A stretch of DNA of 61,352 nucleotides from Gemmatimonadota bacterium (GTDB lineage Bacteria > Gemmatimonadota > Gemmatimonadetes > Longimicrobiales > Gaopeijiaceae): the NCBI GenBank assembly GCA_022564055.1, contig JADFMD010000006.1, forward strand, positions 1-61,352, written 5' to 3'. Below are positions 51,066-60,437 of this stretch, piece by piece. Positions within the stretch are counted from its first letter, which is position 1; each line of letters begins with the position of its first letter. The translations under genes were made by a program, and so were the position numbers. The notes under the pieces are model-generated. The model was not told the origin of the DNA. It did no database searches and saw nothing but the letters and a program-made list of their open reading frames with translations.

Positions 51066-51260
51066 CTAAACCTTGCCGCGGCGCTGACGCCGGCGTTCAC
51101 GCCGAATGGCCGCCTCGCGCTTCCGCTTCCGCTGGGCGCTAGGCTTCTCGTAGAAGCGACGCTTCCGTAGTTCCGAGTAAAGACCCGACCGCTGCACTTT
51201 ACGCTTGAAGCGTCGCAGCGCGCGCTCGAGGCTCTCGTTGTCTTGAATTGTGACTTCCAA
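51066..51260 (-). CDS. rpsU: 30S ribosomal protein S21
   Basis: 64 residues, typical length. [40 protein letters not shown] and the arginine-rich end [17 protein letters not shown] match bS21, which sits on the 30S platform near the Shine-Dalgarno helix and assists initiation. The start is a TTG at 51260, unusual for a ribosomal protein. It is not in the rpsU-dnaG-rpoD operon; upstream on the same strand, 108 bases away, is a hypothetical gene, and it converges with the dehydrogenase gene. Confidence 0.96.
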   Translation of the reverse strand: MEVTIQDNESLERALRRFKRKVQRSGLYSELRKRRFYEKPSAQRKRKREAAIRRERRRQRRGKV

Positions 51261-51368
51261 AGGACGACAACTCCCTCACTGTGCGATTCCCTTGCTGTAC
51301 GATCGAACCCAGTAGGAACCGAAGATCAAGAATCCAACCAAGACAAAAAAATAGTAGCTATCACCCCA

Positions 51369-52067
51369 TCAGGGAAGCTTTTGCGTACGGTGGAGGGTGT
51401 GCGTGTAGATCATGTACTCCTCTCTGTTGGCGAGGAAGTCCTCGACCCACACTTCGAACGGTGGCATGGGGATTCGTGCCTCGATGTACTCGATGACGAG
51501 CATGCCCAGCTGCAACCGATCCTTCGCGCCAAAGTCCACTCGTTGACCCTCCAGAATCGAGTCGACCGCCCCCTCGAAGCTCTTGGGGTCGACGAGGGTG
51601 ATGAAGTGGCAGACCTGATCGAGCCGGTAGGACTGGTAGAGGGACTGTAACTCCGCAGTATCCAAGTTTCCGTCGGCGTCATCCATACGCTCCTCGGCGG
51701 ACGCCGAGAGCTCCTTGGAGTTTTCCAGGAGCAGCTTTTTGAACCACCGACGGGTCTTGGGAGATTGACGGGCCTCGGCTCCCCGCGATGTGTGCTGAGA
51801 GGACGAGAGCAAAGCCCGGAAAAGCGGCCGCCCCAGTCCGCGGGCCTTATGGTCGATCTCCGCCTCGGACGCTTCGATGAAAATATCCGCGGTCCGTACC
51901 TCGTCTGATTCTCCGTCGCTGTCCTGCGGGCGGAAAGCGAGATGTCCGTGCCACTGGCCGTCCCGGCCGAGGAAGGTGACGAGAAAACAGGACCAGGTTT
52001 CTTTTTCCCAGTCCAGAAATCCGAGCGATCGCCGGCGGGATCGGTCGATGAGAGCGTGTTCGGTCAA
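51369..52067 (-). CDS. Hypothetical protein with PPFEVW module (order A-B)
   Basis: 232 residues, no known family. Its first half (domain A, about 10-90) is beta-rich: WSCFLVTFLGRDGQWHGHLAFRPQDSD, then VRTADIFIEASEAEIDHKARGL and LFRALLSS. Its second half (domain B, about 135-225) is helical: LYQSYRLDQVCHFITLVDPKSFEGAVDSI and ends in IPMPPFEVWVEDFLANREEY. The same two modules occur in reverse order in the protein at 53238-53846, and B alone at 54539-54889. No signal peptide or membrane segment. It precedes rpsU on the minus strand and diverges from the 52311 gene across an AT-rich spacer. Confidence 0.75.
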   Translation of the reverse strand: MTEHALIDRSRRRSLGFLDWEKETWSCFLVTFLGRDGQWHGHLAFRPQDSDGESDEVRTADIFIEASEAEIDHKARGLGRPLFRALLSSSQHTSRGAEARQSPKTRRWFKKLLLENSKELSASAEERMDDADGNLDTAELQSLYQSYRLDQVCHFITLVDPKSFEGAVDSILEGQRVDFGAKDRLQLGMLVIEYIEARIPMPPFEVWVEDFLANREEYMIYTHTLHRTQKLP

Positions 52068-52208
52068 GTCGGTGATCGGGTAGAGGGAAGCGTCGAGCTT
52101 CTTGCCAGAACTGTAAACATATTGTTATCGTGGAATCATAAGAGTGTAAAATAGTGAGCATTACCGCATTGCAAAGCCTTTTATGGATGTTTGCGATGTA
52201 GGAGAGTC

Positions 52209-52231
52209 CCGGCAGGAATGCCGGTTTTTTT
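52209..52231 (+). terminator. Short hairpin followed by T-run, possible attenuator
   Basis: CCGGC (52209-52213) pairs with GCCGG (52220-52224) around AGGAAT, followed by seven T. The stem is only 5 bp, so termination may be weak. It lies about 80 bases before the start of the next plus-strand gene, within its leader, so it might act as an attenuator. Confidence 0.4.
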
Positions 52232-52310
52232 GCCTCGATTCTCTCGGAGGGTCGCTGCAGCGGTCTGCCGACGAAACGAATATCGCCCATATGGACGGTG
52301 AGGAGAAAGA

Positions 52311-53222
52311 ATGGAGGGAACGGTTTTCTCGCTTCACTCCACGGCCAGGCCTGAGGCCATGGCTGATGTTCCCGGCGTCTGTGAACTTCCATTGACCAGG
52401 GCTGTGGTCCACTATCGTGACCTTCATGAGATGGATCCGCCAGGGGGACGCATCCAGGACATCGGACTCGCCCTTGTGCTTCAGGGCCGCTTCGCTTCAT
52501 CGGCAGAAGTTCTGGATCTTGGAAGCTCCACTGTGAAGATGTTGGACTTGAGTTCGGAGCTGGTGGTTCTCGACTGGGTATATGAGCCCACGCTGAAGCA
52601 CATCAATCGTCTGCTCCTGGAGAGGGCCCAGGGACCCGAAGAGCTGGACGCGCCCGGGCGGCTGGGGACCTACTCGTTCCAGATTGCCCTGGGTTTGCTC
52701 GGCCGCCTCGGATACGGGCCACTCACACGCCCCACGATTCTCAGGATCGGATTCCGAGACATTTGCCGGGACCTGGATTTTCACGAGGGTACGGCGGTCC
52801 GGATCGTCCTCGGTGAGCGTCGGGTCGCGCGTGCGCGCCTCGACTATGACGCGAACTGCCTGGTGTTCAGTACACCCTCGCCGGAGCCGGACGCCATCCT
52901 CGAAGCGGCCGTGCTGGAATCGTTCCCTCACAGCGACGTATTGCGTCTCAGTGAGGCTCACGATGGTGGCTCCGTGCAATATCAGGTCCGTCTTTCGTTT
53001 CCGGCAACCTTCGCCGAAGCGCGTGGGGAGTTGCACACGATCAGGCGAGGCCTCGGGGTACTATTGGCCCGATTCGAGCCAGAACGTTTCAAGGGGATCG
53101 AGCAGCATCTCACCACCTTTGGATTGCGCGATACGCTTTCCCAGCTCCATGTCCGGGAGCGACTTACGAAAATCGAGGCACTTCGAATCCGTCACGCGGC
53201 CGTCGGCGACACCGTACATTAG
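52311..53222 (+). CDS. Hypothetical protein, 303 residues
   Basis: 303 residues, no recognised family. The N-terminus is unremarkable; a second ATG at residue 17 (MADVPGVCEL) could be the real start. The middle has repeated beta-rich units (ALVLQGRFASSAEVLDLGSS, TVKMLDLSSELVVLDW, LRIGFRDICRDLDFHEGTAVRIVLGE) and the end is a helix-rich segment (EARGELHTIRRGLGVLLARF, VRERLTKIEALRIRHAAVG). No transmembrane, signal or catalytic motif is visible. GAGGAGAAAGA precedes the first ATG. It diverges from the PPFEVW gene and is followed 15 bases later by the B-A protein, so these probably form one transcript. Confidence 0.75.
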   Translation: MEGTVFSLHSTARPEAMADVPGVCELPLTRAVVHYRDLHEMDPPGGRIQDIGLALVLQGRFASSAEVLDLGSSTVKMLDLSSELVVLDWVYEPTLKHINRLLLERAQGPEELDAPGRLGTYSFQIALGLLGRLGYGPLTRPTILRIGFRDICRDLDFHEGTAVRIVLGERRVARARLDYDANCLVFSTPSPEPDAILEAAVLESFPHSDVLRLSEAHDGGSVQYQVRLSFPATFAEARGELHTIRRGLGVLLARFEPERFKGIEQHLTTFGLRDTLSQLHVRERLTKIEALRIRHAAVGDTVH

Positions 53223-53237
53223 CGCTAGCCCCACGCC

Positions 53238-53846
53238 ATGATCGTAACTCCCGAAATCAGACAGCTCGACGGGGGGGGAGCGCCACCCGGCCTCGGGAAC
53301 CCCACCGTTTTTCCGTCCGATGCGGAGGCCGTGAAGGGACGCTTCGAGGAGTATTGCCGGCAGCAGGTGACCCTTCTTCTTGAGATCATCCCCCGGCAGG
53401 CGGTCAGGCCGCTGTACCGTCGCGCGAGGATCTGGGCGACCGAGCGGGGCCTCCACGAGGCCAAGGATCCGATGGCGACCCTACGCGGTTTCTGCCGCGA
53501 GCTGCTTCCACTGCCGCCACTCGAAGTCTGGCTCGCGGATTGCGACCACCGCTTGGCGAATCCAGGTGCGGGGGTGGAATGGGCAACTCTTGCCGATCCC
53601 ATGGAGCCCATCGCGGTCGATGTCCGGCGAATCGACCACGGCTCGGAGCCGTGGCATGGAACGCTCGAGGTGTATCGAGGCGGGGACGCGTGGCGGGGGC
53701 TCATTCGATTCCAGCGCGACGGAGAGGAAGACTATTTCCGCACCGGCGAAATCTTCCGCGAAGATGACCTCCAAGACCTTCGAGATCGGTTCCATTCTTT
53801 TACTGTTTCTACCATGAGCGCCTTTCTGCGCTCGACCCTTCCATAA
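53238..53846 (+). CDS. Hypothetical protein with PPLEVW module (order B-A)
   Basis: 202 residues. Domain B comes first (about 30-115): FEEYCRQQVTLLLEIIPRQ up to LLPLPPLEVWLADCDHRLA, followed by domain A (about 130-200): PWHGTLEVYRGGDAWRGLIRF, EEDYFRTGEIFREDDLQDLRDRF and MSAFLRSTLP. In the B domain the distance from the aromatic start (FEEY) to the end of PPLEVW is exactly 63 residues, as in the 54539 protein, and 64 in the 51369 protein. The order is reversed relative to 51369-52067. Function unknown. It lies 15 bases after the preceding hypothetical gene. Confidence 0.78.
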   Translation: MIVTPEIRQLDGGGAPPGLGNPTVFPSDAEAVKGRFEEYCRQQVTLLLEIIPRQAVRPLYRRARIWATERGLHEAKDPMATLRGFCRELLPLPPLEVWLADCDHRLANPGAGVEWATLADPMEPIAVDVRRIDHGSEPWHGTLEVYRGGDAWRGLIRFQRDGEEDYFRTGEIFREDDLQDLRDRFHSFTVSTMSAFLRSTLP

Positions 53847-54222
53847 ACCGAGTTTTTTGCAAAAAATCTTCTCGGCCGAAAGTGAGATTTTTTCGGAATC
53901 AGTTCTCGTAAGTTCCCACCAGAGTTGAATTTCACTCCTTCCTCCACAGGGGATTATCGGCACTTCAGATGCCGGGGAACAGTTGGTTTCGGGCCAAAAA
54001 CGTCATTTATAAGTAGTTGCTGTGTAATAACTTACAAAATTAGGTTGGGTGCACGACAATTTTAATAACAGGCTTGCGCCCACCGGAAATGACGTGTACT
54101 ATGCCTTCGCCTCGACGCTGTTAACATTCCTTGACAATGTCGAAATTCACGACAGCTCAGTCGATCCTTTCGGATCATTTCGTGAATTTTCGGACCACCA
54201 AGACCTGGGGAGAATTGCGTCC
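53847..54222. other. AT-rich spacer upstream of the RHH-like gene
   Basis: 376 bases without a supported gene, clearly poorer in G+C than the surroundings, notably around 54000-54075 (TTATAAGTAG, TAATAACTTACAAAATTA). A reading frame from GTG at 54049 would extend the RHH-like protein by 58 residues, but that extension is low in protein-like character. The spacer contains an inverted repeat at 54141-54192. It may hold the promoter of the next gene. Confidence 0.6.
54141..54192. promoter_or_regulatory. Nested inverted repeat, candidate operator
   Basis: CGAAATTCACGA (54141-54152) is repeated inverted as TCGTGAATTTTCG (54180-54192), with one extra T. Between the arms lies a second small repeat, GATCC (54163-54167) and GGATC (54171-54175), around TTTC. 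It ends 30 bases before the ATG of a possible ribbon-helix-helix protein, a typical place for an autoregulatory operator. Confidence 0.5.
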
Positions 54223-54426
54223 ATGTGGGAGACCCGCTCTGTGCAGATTACCGTCCGACTTCCCCATGATATCGCAGAGCAGGCCGAGGAGGTGCAGAAG
54301 GCGGATCCGGAATTCTTGAGCCGGGTCGTGCTCTACGGTCTCACCCGCCGATCCATCTATCACCAGCTGCGTGAGCGCAGCCGGGACCGAAGCTCCGACG
54401 ATCTTCCCGCCCCGCCCGTCACGTAA
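54223..54426 (+). CDS. Possible ribbon-helix-helix DNA-binding protein
   Basis: 67 residues from ATG at 54223. The sequence SVQITVRLPHDIAEQAEEVQ starts with a beta strand plus the LP turn found in ribbon-helix-helix proteins, followed by a helix and a second helix, LSRVVLYGLTRRSIYHQLRER. The tail is charged and disordered. RHH proteins bind DNA operators as dimers and often regulate their own gene. The inverted repeat just upstream fits that idea. It could instead be a short helical protein of other type. No toxin gene is adjacent in the usual position: the next gene is a PPFEQW-module protein, 112 bases downstream. Confidence 0.5.
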   Translation: MWETRSVQITVRLPHDIAEQAEEVQKADPEFLSRVVLYGLTRRSIYHQLRERSRDRSSDDLPAPPVT

Positions 54427-54538
54427 AGGACTTGACTCTCCCGGCGCACGCCAATAGAACCTAAGGGTAAGTACGGCAGGCACTTGCACGTCACGGGCTG
54501 GCGTGCGGGGGCGCGTGTACAGTGCTGGGAGGGACCGC

Positions 54539-54889
54539 ATGAGCGACGCCCGGCCGGAAAAATCGCAGAAGGGGAGTCCCGATTTGGCGGAACGCGTTCT
54601 CCGGGCGAAGTACCTGGACTACTGTTCCTCCCAAGTCGCTGAACACCTGCTGCTGCTTTCGCCGGACGAGATCTACGTCCTCGCTCAGGAGGCGCTCAGG
54701 GCGGGTGGTCAGAAGAGTGATCCTTCGTACGAGCAGATGGTGCGATTGGCCACCGAGGGTGTCGCTCAACGGCTCACGCTGCCCCCGTTCGAACAGTGGG
54801 CCGCGGAATATGAACGGGACCCGGCCCGTTACGACGATCAACTGATAGGTCTCTGGGAAAGCGAGCTCGACGATGTACCCGACGCGTAG
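54539..54889 (+). CDS. Hypothetical protein, single PPFEQW module (B only)
   Basis: 116 residues, consisting of domain B alone: LRAKYLDYCSSQVAEHLLLL, SPDEIYVLAQEALRAGG, then YEQMVRLATEGVAQRL and TLPPFEQWAAEYERDPARYD. It aligns without gaps to domain B of the 53238 protein over 63 residues and with one inserted residue to that of the 51369 protein. The N-terminus is a charged leader and the C-terminus acidic. ATG at 54539 has GGGAGGGA upstream. It converges on ssb with 15 bases between. Function unknown. Confidence 0.75.
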   Translation: MSDARPEKSQKGSPDLAERVLRAKYLDYCSSQVAEHLLLLSPDEIYVLAQEALRAGGQKSDPSYEQMVRLATEGVAQRLTLPPFEQWAAEYERDPARYDDQLIGLWESELDDVPDA

Positions 54890-54904
54890 ACGCGGGGAGA
54901 AGGA

Positions 54905-55342
54905 CTAGAACGGCAGGTCGTCGTCCGGTTCGGATATCGGTGGGCTCGACGACGCCCTGGGATCGCTCTCAATGCTTTCACGGCGACCACCCTCACCCCC
55001 CCCGCCGCCAGCGGTGGACCCGAGCATGACCATCTCGGTGACGACGACATCGGTCCAGTACCTCTTCTGGCCGTCCTTTTCGGTCTCGGAGTATTCGATA
55101 CGCCCCTCGACGTAGAGCCGGTCACCCTTCTTCACCCATTGATCAACGACGTCGACGAGGCGACCGAAAAAGGTCAGACGGTGCCACTCGGTCTTCTCTT
55201 TCTGCTGACCGGAGCCGTCCTTCCACTGGCGGTTCGTGGCCAGGGACACCTTCGCAACCTGGGTGCCCGAAGAGGTGGCTCGGACGTCGGGGTCGTTTCC
55301 CACGTTTCCGATGAGCATGACCTTGTTGAGGGACCGGCTCAT
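54905..55342 (-). CDS. ssb: Single-stranded DNA-binding protein
   Basis: 145 residues. The OB fold: MSRSLNKVMLIGNVGNDPDVR, TSSGTQVAKVSLATNRQWKD, TEWHRLTFFGRLVDVVDQW and VKKGDRLYVEGRIEYSETEKDG. A glycine-rich linker leads to the acidic tip, DDDLPF, which recruits replication and repair proteins. SSB protects single-stranded DNA in replication, recombination and repair. The ATG at 55342 has AAGGAGCG upstream; a longer frame starts before that in non-SSB sequence. It is not linked to rpsF/rpsR as in many genomes. Confidence 0.96.
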   Translation of the reverse strand: MSRSLNKVMLIGNVGNDPDVRATSSGTQVAKVSLATNRQWKDGSGQQKEKTEWHRLTFFGRLVDVVDQWVKKGDRLYVEGRIEYSETEKDGQKRYWTDVVVTEMVMLGSTAGGGGGEGGRRESIESDPRASSSPPISEPDDDLPF

Positions 55343-55526
55343 TATCGTTACGCTCCTTGGAGATCGATGGGGATTCACGCGCCAAGTAGGCCGTGCGGCG
55401 CCCCAAGGTACCAAGGCCTCCTAGCGGGCGCTATGGGCGGATGGCGCCCCCTGATCGGCCCTCCTAACTTTTGCCTGATGGGCTCCCCCCGGGGGCCCTC
55501 CCACGCTTGATCTTGCCGAGCCTGCC

Positions 55527-56312
55527 ATGAGTGATCTTCAGTACATTCGAGTCGAGTGGGAGGGGGAGCTGGCGATCGTCGTGATCGACCGTGTCGATAA
55601 GCTCAACGCCCTGAATGCAGAGGTAGTACGTGAGCTCGGGGACGTGTTCCGTGACCTCAAGGACGACGACGGTGTCCTGGGAGTGATCCTGACCGGGGCA
55701 GGGGATAAGGCCTTTGTCGCCGGAGCGGACATTGGCGAGCTCGCTCAGCTCACACCGCTCACCGGCGTGAAGGTCAGCCGCGAGGGGCAGAGGACTTTTA
55801 CGGAGATTGAGCGTTTTCCGAAGCCTGTGCTTGCCGCCGTAGGAGGGTACGCGTTGGGTGGGGGATGCGAACTGGCTCTTGCGTGCCACCTCCGAGTCGC
55901 CAGCGAAAATGCCCGATTTGGGCTTCCCGAGGTGGGGCTCGGCATAATGCCCGGCTACGGCGGGACGGTGCGGCTCGCCAGAATCGTGGGTTTCGGCCTT
56001 GCCGTGGAGATGGTGCTGACCGGCGCTATGATCGACGCGGAGAGGGCGGAACGGATCGGCTTGGTGAGCGCCGTCTATTCCCAGGAAGAGCTTCTCGACC
56101 AGGCGAAGGTGTTCCTCCGAGGGATTACGAAGAACGGCCCGATCGCGGTTCGCATGGCACTGGAGTCCCTTTATTTGGCCCAAAATTCGGCACCGGCGGA
56201 CGCCGCGAGCTTCGAATCCGCGCTTTTTGGGTTGCTCGCGTCCACCACCGACATGAAAGAGGGAATGACGGCCTTTCTCGAGAAGCGCAAGGCCGCTTTC
56301 AAGGGCGAATAG
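55527..56312 (+). CDS. Enoyl-CoA hydratase/isomerase family protein
   Basis: 261 residues, crotonase fold. IVVIDRVDKLNALNAEVVREL, GAGDKAFVAGADIGELAQL (first oxyanion-hole strand), AAVGGYALGGGCELALACHLRVASEN (second) and FGLPEVGLGIMPGYGGTVRLARIVG with the catalytic Glu of PEVGLG. It hydrates 2-enoyl-CoA in beta-oxidation or short-chain butanoyl metabolism; with the thiolase and dehydrogenase 5 kb upstream it makes a near-complete set. It lies upstream of recF, an uncommon neighbour. Confidence 0.95.
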   Translation: MSDLQYIRVEWEGELAIVVIDRVDKLNALNAEVVRELGDVFRDLKDDDGVLGVILTGAGDKAFVAGADIGELAQLTPLTGVKVSREGQRTFTEIERFPKPVLAAVGGYALGGGCELALACHLRVASENARFGLPEVGLGIMPGYGGTVRLARIVGFGLAVEMVLTGAMIDAERAERIGLVSAVYSQEELLDQAKVFLRGITKNGPIAVRMALESLYLAQNSAPADAASFESALFGLLASTTDMKEGMTAFLEKRKAAFKGE

Positions 56313-56395
56313 CCTGGGGGCCCGACGGGTAGATGTAGGGCCTCCGGACCGTTAAATTTCCCCATGCTTCCAAGGCTTTTCCTGGCATCCGTTCC

Positions 56396-57520
56396 TTGCA
56401 CCTGAGCGTGCTGAAAACCCGGCTTTTTCGCAACCTCGGGGAGCAGAAGATTTCCTTCCCTCCGGAGGGCGTGGCGGTCATCGGTGGGAACGCTCAGGGG
56501 AAGTCGAACCTACTCGAGGCCATCTACTATTTGGAGACCTTCCGCTCCTTTCGCGGTGCCCGCCTGGAGCACCTCATAACCTTCGGAGAGGACGTCTTCC
56601 GGGTTGCCGGTGAAGTGGTTTCCGAGAACGGAGTTGGGGGCTCCTCCACCGAGGTCGCGGCGGCGTATGAAGCATCGAGTCGTCGCCGTAGGGTGACCAT
56701 CGACGGTGCCGAGCCGGAACGCATCGGGGATGCGATCGGGAGGCTGGGCGCCGTGATTTTCTCACCGGGCGATGTCGGCATCGTGAACGAGGGACCGGTC
56801 CGCCGCCGCCGATTCCTGGACGTGGCCCTTTCGCTGAACGAGAAAGGATACTTGGTGGCGCTACAGGGGTTCCGGCACGCACTGGCACAGCGGAACGCGG
56901 CGCTCCGCGCCAATCAGGCCGAGGCGGTGGTGAGGGCATGGGACGAGCCCCTCGCTCGGAGCGGAGCGACCGTGATGGGGGCACGGCATCGATGGGTTTC
57001 CGAGTGGCGGAATGCCTTTCGCGGCTACTACGAAGCGGTGAGTGGAGGGGACTCGGCGACGATGACCTACACGCCCAAGGTGTCCGTGGAGGACTGGGAG
57101 GACGACGGAATCTATCAAGCCTACCAGGACACCCTGGACGCCCGCTGGGCCGTAGATCTTCGGCGACAAAGTACGAGTACCGGACCCCATCGCGACGAGC
57201 TCCTGCTCACGCTCGTGGAGGGTGAGAATGAAGTCGAGGTGAGGGAGTTCGGCTCGGGAGGGCAGCGCCGGACCGTGGCACTCGCGCTCCGGTTGATCGA
57301 GGGAGATGCGATCCGCAAGGCGAAGAACAGTGCTCCGGTGCTCCTGCTCGACGACGCGTTTGCCGAGTTGGACGACGCTCGAAGAGAGAGGATCTTCGGG
57401 CTGATGGGGCAGGATCGGTTCGGTCAGGTCATCATCACCGCGCCCAAGGAAAGCGACGTACCCCTTCAGGGCGACACGCTTCCCCGCTGGGGAATCCGCG
57501 AGGGGCGGATCTGCGCGTGA
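56396..57520 (+). CDS. recF: DNA replication and repair protein RecF
   Basis: 374 residues, full length. Walker A GGNAQGKSNLLEAIYYLETF, then IGDAIGRLGAVIFSPGDVGIV, RRRFLDVALSLNEKGYLVAL, an ABC-type signature EFGSGGQRRTVALALRLIEG and Walker B PVLLLDDAFAELDDARRERI. RecF with RecO and RecR loads RecA at gaps. TTG at 56396 gives the usual N-terminus (MHLSVLKTRLFRNLG). It overlaps the downstream dciA-like gene by four bases. dnaA and dnaN, its usual upstream partners, are not present. Confidence 0.94.
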   Translation: MHLSVLKTRLFRNLGEQKISFPPEGVAVIGGNAQGKSNLLEAIYYLETFRSFRGARLEHLITFGEDVFRVAGEVVSENGVGGSSTEVAAAYEASSRRRRVTIDGAEPERIGDAIGRLGAVIFSPGDVGIVNEGPVRRRRFLDVALSLNEKGYLVALQGFRHALAQRNAALRANQAEAVVRAWDEPLARSGATVMGARHRWVSEWRNAFRGYYEAVSGGDSATMTYTPKVSVEDWEDDGIYQAYQDTLDARWAVDLRRQSTSTGPHRDELLLTLVEGENEVEVREFGSGGQRRTVALALRLIEGDAIRKAKNSAPVLLLDDAFAELDDARRERIFGLMGQDRFGQVIITAPKESDVPLQGDTLPRWGIREGRICA

Positions 57521-57831
57521 CCGAGGCTGGGCCGACACGGGTGGGGGATCTCCTCGATAACCTCTTGGAGAGGCGCGGCCTGAGTACACAGATCCGGAGG
57601 ATCGGCGCGCTCGACGTTTGGTCGGGCGCGGTCGGGAAAAGAATTTCCGACGTGACGAAGGCGAAGACAGTCGTAGCGTCGACGCTGTTTGTAGAGGTCC
57701 GGAGCAGTGCGTGGCTCATGGAATTAAGCCTCATGAAGGAGGCCCTGTTGGAACGGGTCAATGCGGAGTTGGGAGGGGAGGGGACGATCGATCGGATTGT
57801 CCTGACGCTGATGGAGGGGGATGGATCGTAA
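57517..57831 (+). CDS. dciA: DciA-like DUF721 protein
   Basis: 104 residues of the DUF721/DciA family: VGDLLDNLLERRGLSTQI, GALDVWSGAVGKRISDVTKAK, TLFVEVRSSAWLMELSLMKEALLERVN. DciA is the ancestral loader of the DnaB replicative helicase in bacteria lacking DnaC/DnaI. Position between recF and gyrB is characteristic. GTG start overlapping the recF stop (GTGA), so coupled. Confidence 0.9.
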   Translation: MTEAGPTRVGDLLDNLLERRGLSTQIRRIGALDVWSGAVGKRISDVTKAKTVVASTLFVEVRSSAWLMELSLMKEALLERVNAELGGEGTIDRIVLTLMEGDGS

Positions 57832-57884
57832 CGGCCGGTTTAGGGACGGCGTGGAGGCCAGACCCATAAAGGAGTGAGCTGTAG

Positions 57885-59840
<1,956 letters not shown>

Positions 59841-59849
59841 GGACTTCCG

Positions 59850-60437
59850 GTGACGGACCCCAAACGCCTCAACATGCAGCAGTTGGTCTCGTACCTGGCC
59901 GAGAACGCCGGACATTGGATCGAGAGTCAGCGTGCGCAACACCGCGTGCACGCGAAGCCTCTGCCCGATACCACCGTGGCCGCCCTCGGTGGGTTTTTCG
60001 AGCCGGAGACGCTGGATCGGACCCGCATAAGAAACGTCCCGAGCATCGACAATCCTCCTTTCTACAGAGAGTTTGAAGAGGCCGGAGAATCCTTTCCGCT
60101 AGACTTCACAGTCTGGGCAGCGATCACTTTTGGGGACGTCATTCTCGTGAATGGCGAGCAGGTGCCCGGGCCGCCGTCCCATTCGGTGGTGTTCCACGAG
60201 ATGGTGCACGTGGTTCAGTATGACGTGCTCGGGATCCACGAGTTCGCCCGTAGGTATGTGACTCCCTTCATACAGAACCGCTTCAACTACATGGCGATTC
60301 CGCTCGAAACCATCGCCTTCGACCTCCAAGGACGATTCGAGGAGTCGGGCGGAGACCCATTTTCTGCGGAGGCCGAGATTCGTTCGATAATCGGTGCGCC
60401 AGGGCTTCCTTACGCGGGGAGTGGGAGGCAGAACTAA
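59850..60437 (+). CDS. Hypothetical protein with HExxH zinc-protease-like motif
   Basis: 195 residues. HSVVFHEMVHVVQYDVLG contains HExxH (His116, Glu117, His120), the zinc-binding motif of metallopeptidases, and NYMAIPLETIAFDLQGRFE further on offers a possible third ligand Glu. The N-terminal half (MQQLVSYLAENAGHWIESQR, FYREFEEAGESFPLDF) has no known family. No signal peptide. Start GTG at 59850, nine bases after gyrB. It converges with the lactate permease gene by about 4 bases. A protease function is possible but untested; the sequence resembles no family I can name. Confidence 0.75.
   Translation: MTDPKRLNMQQLVSYLAENAGHWIESQRAQHRVHAKPLPDTTVAALGGFFEPETLDRTRIRNVPSIDNPPFYREFEEAGESFPLDFTVWAAITFGDVILVNGEQVPGPPSHSVVFHEMVHVVQYDVLGIHEFARRYVTPFIQNRFNYMAIPLETIAFDLQGRFEESGGDPFSAEAEIRSIIGAPGLPYAGSGRQN

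Noticed and set aside
53862-53890. Short hairpin-like sequence after the B-A gene (TTTTTTGCAAAAAATC)
   Set aside because: It is an AT-only palindrome with no GC stem; it does not qualify as a Rho-independent terminator.
54131-54160. TTGACA that looks like a -35 box before the RHH-like gene
   Set aside because: No acceptable -10 box lies 16-18 bases downstream, so I do not call a promoter.
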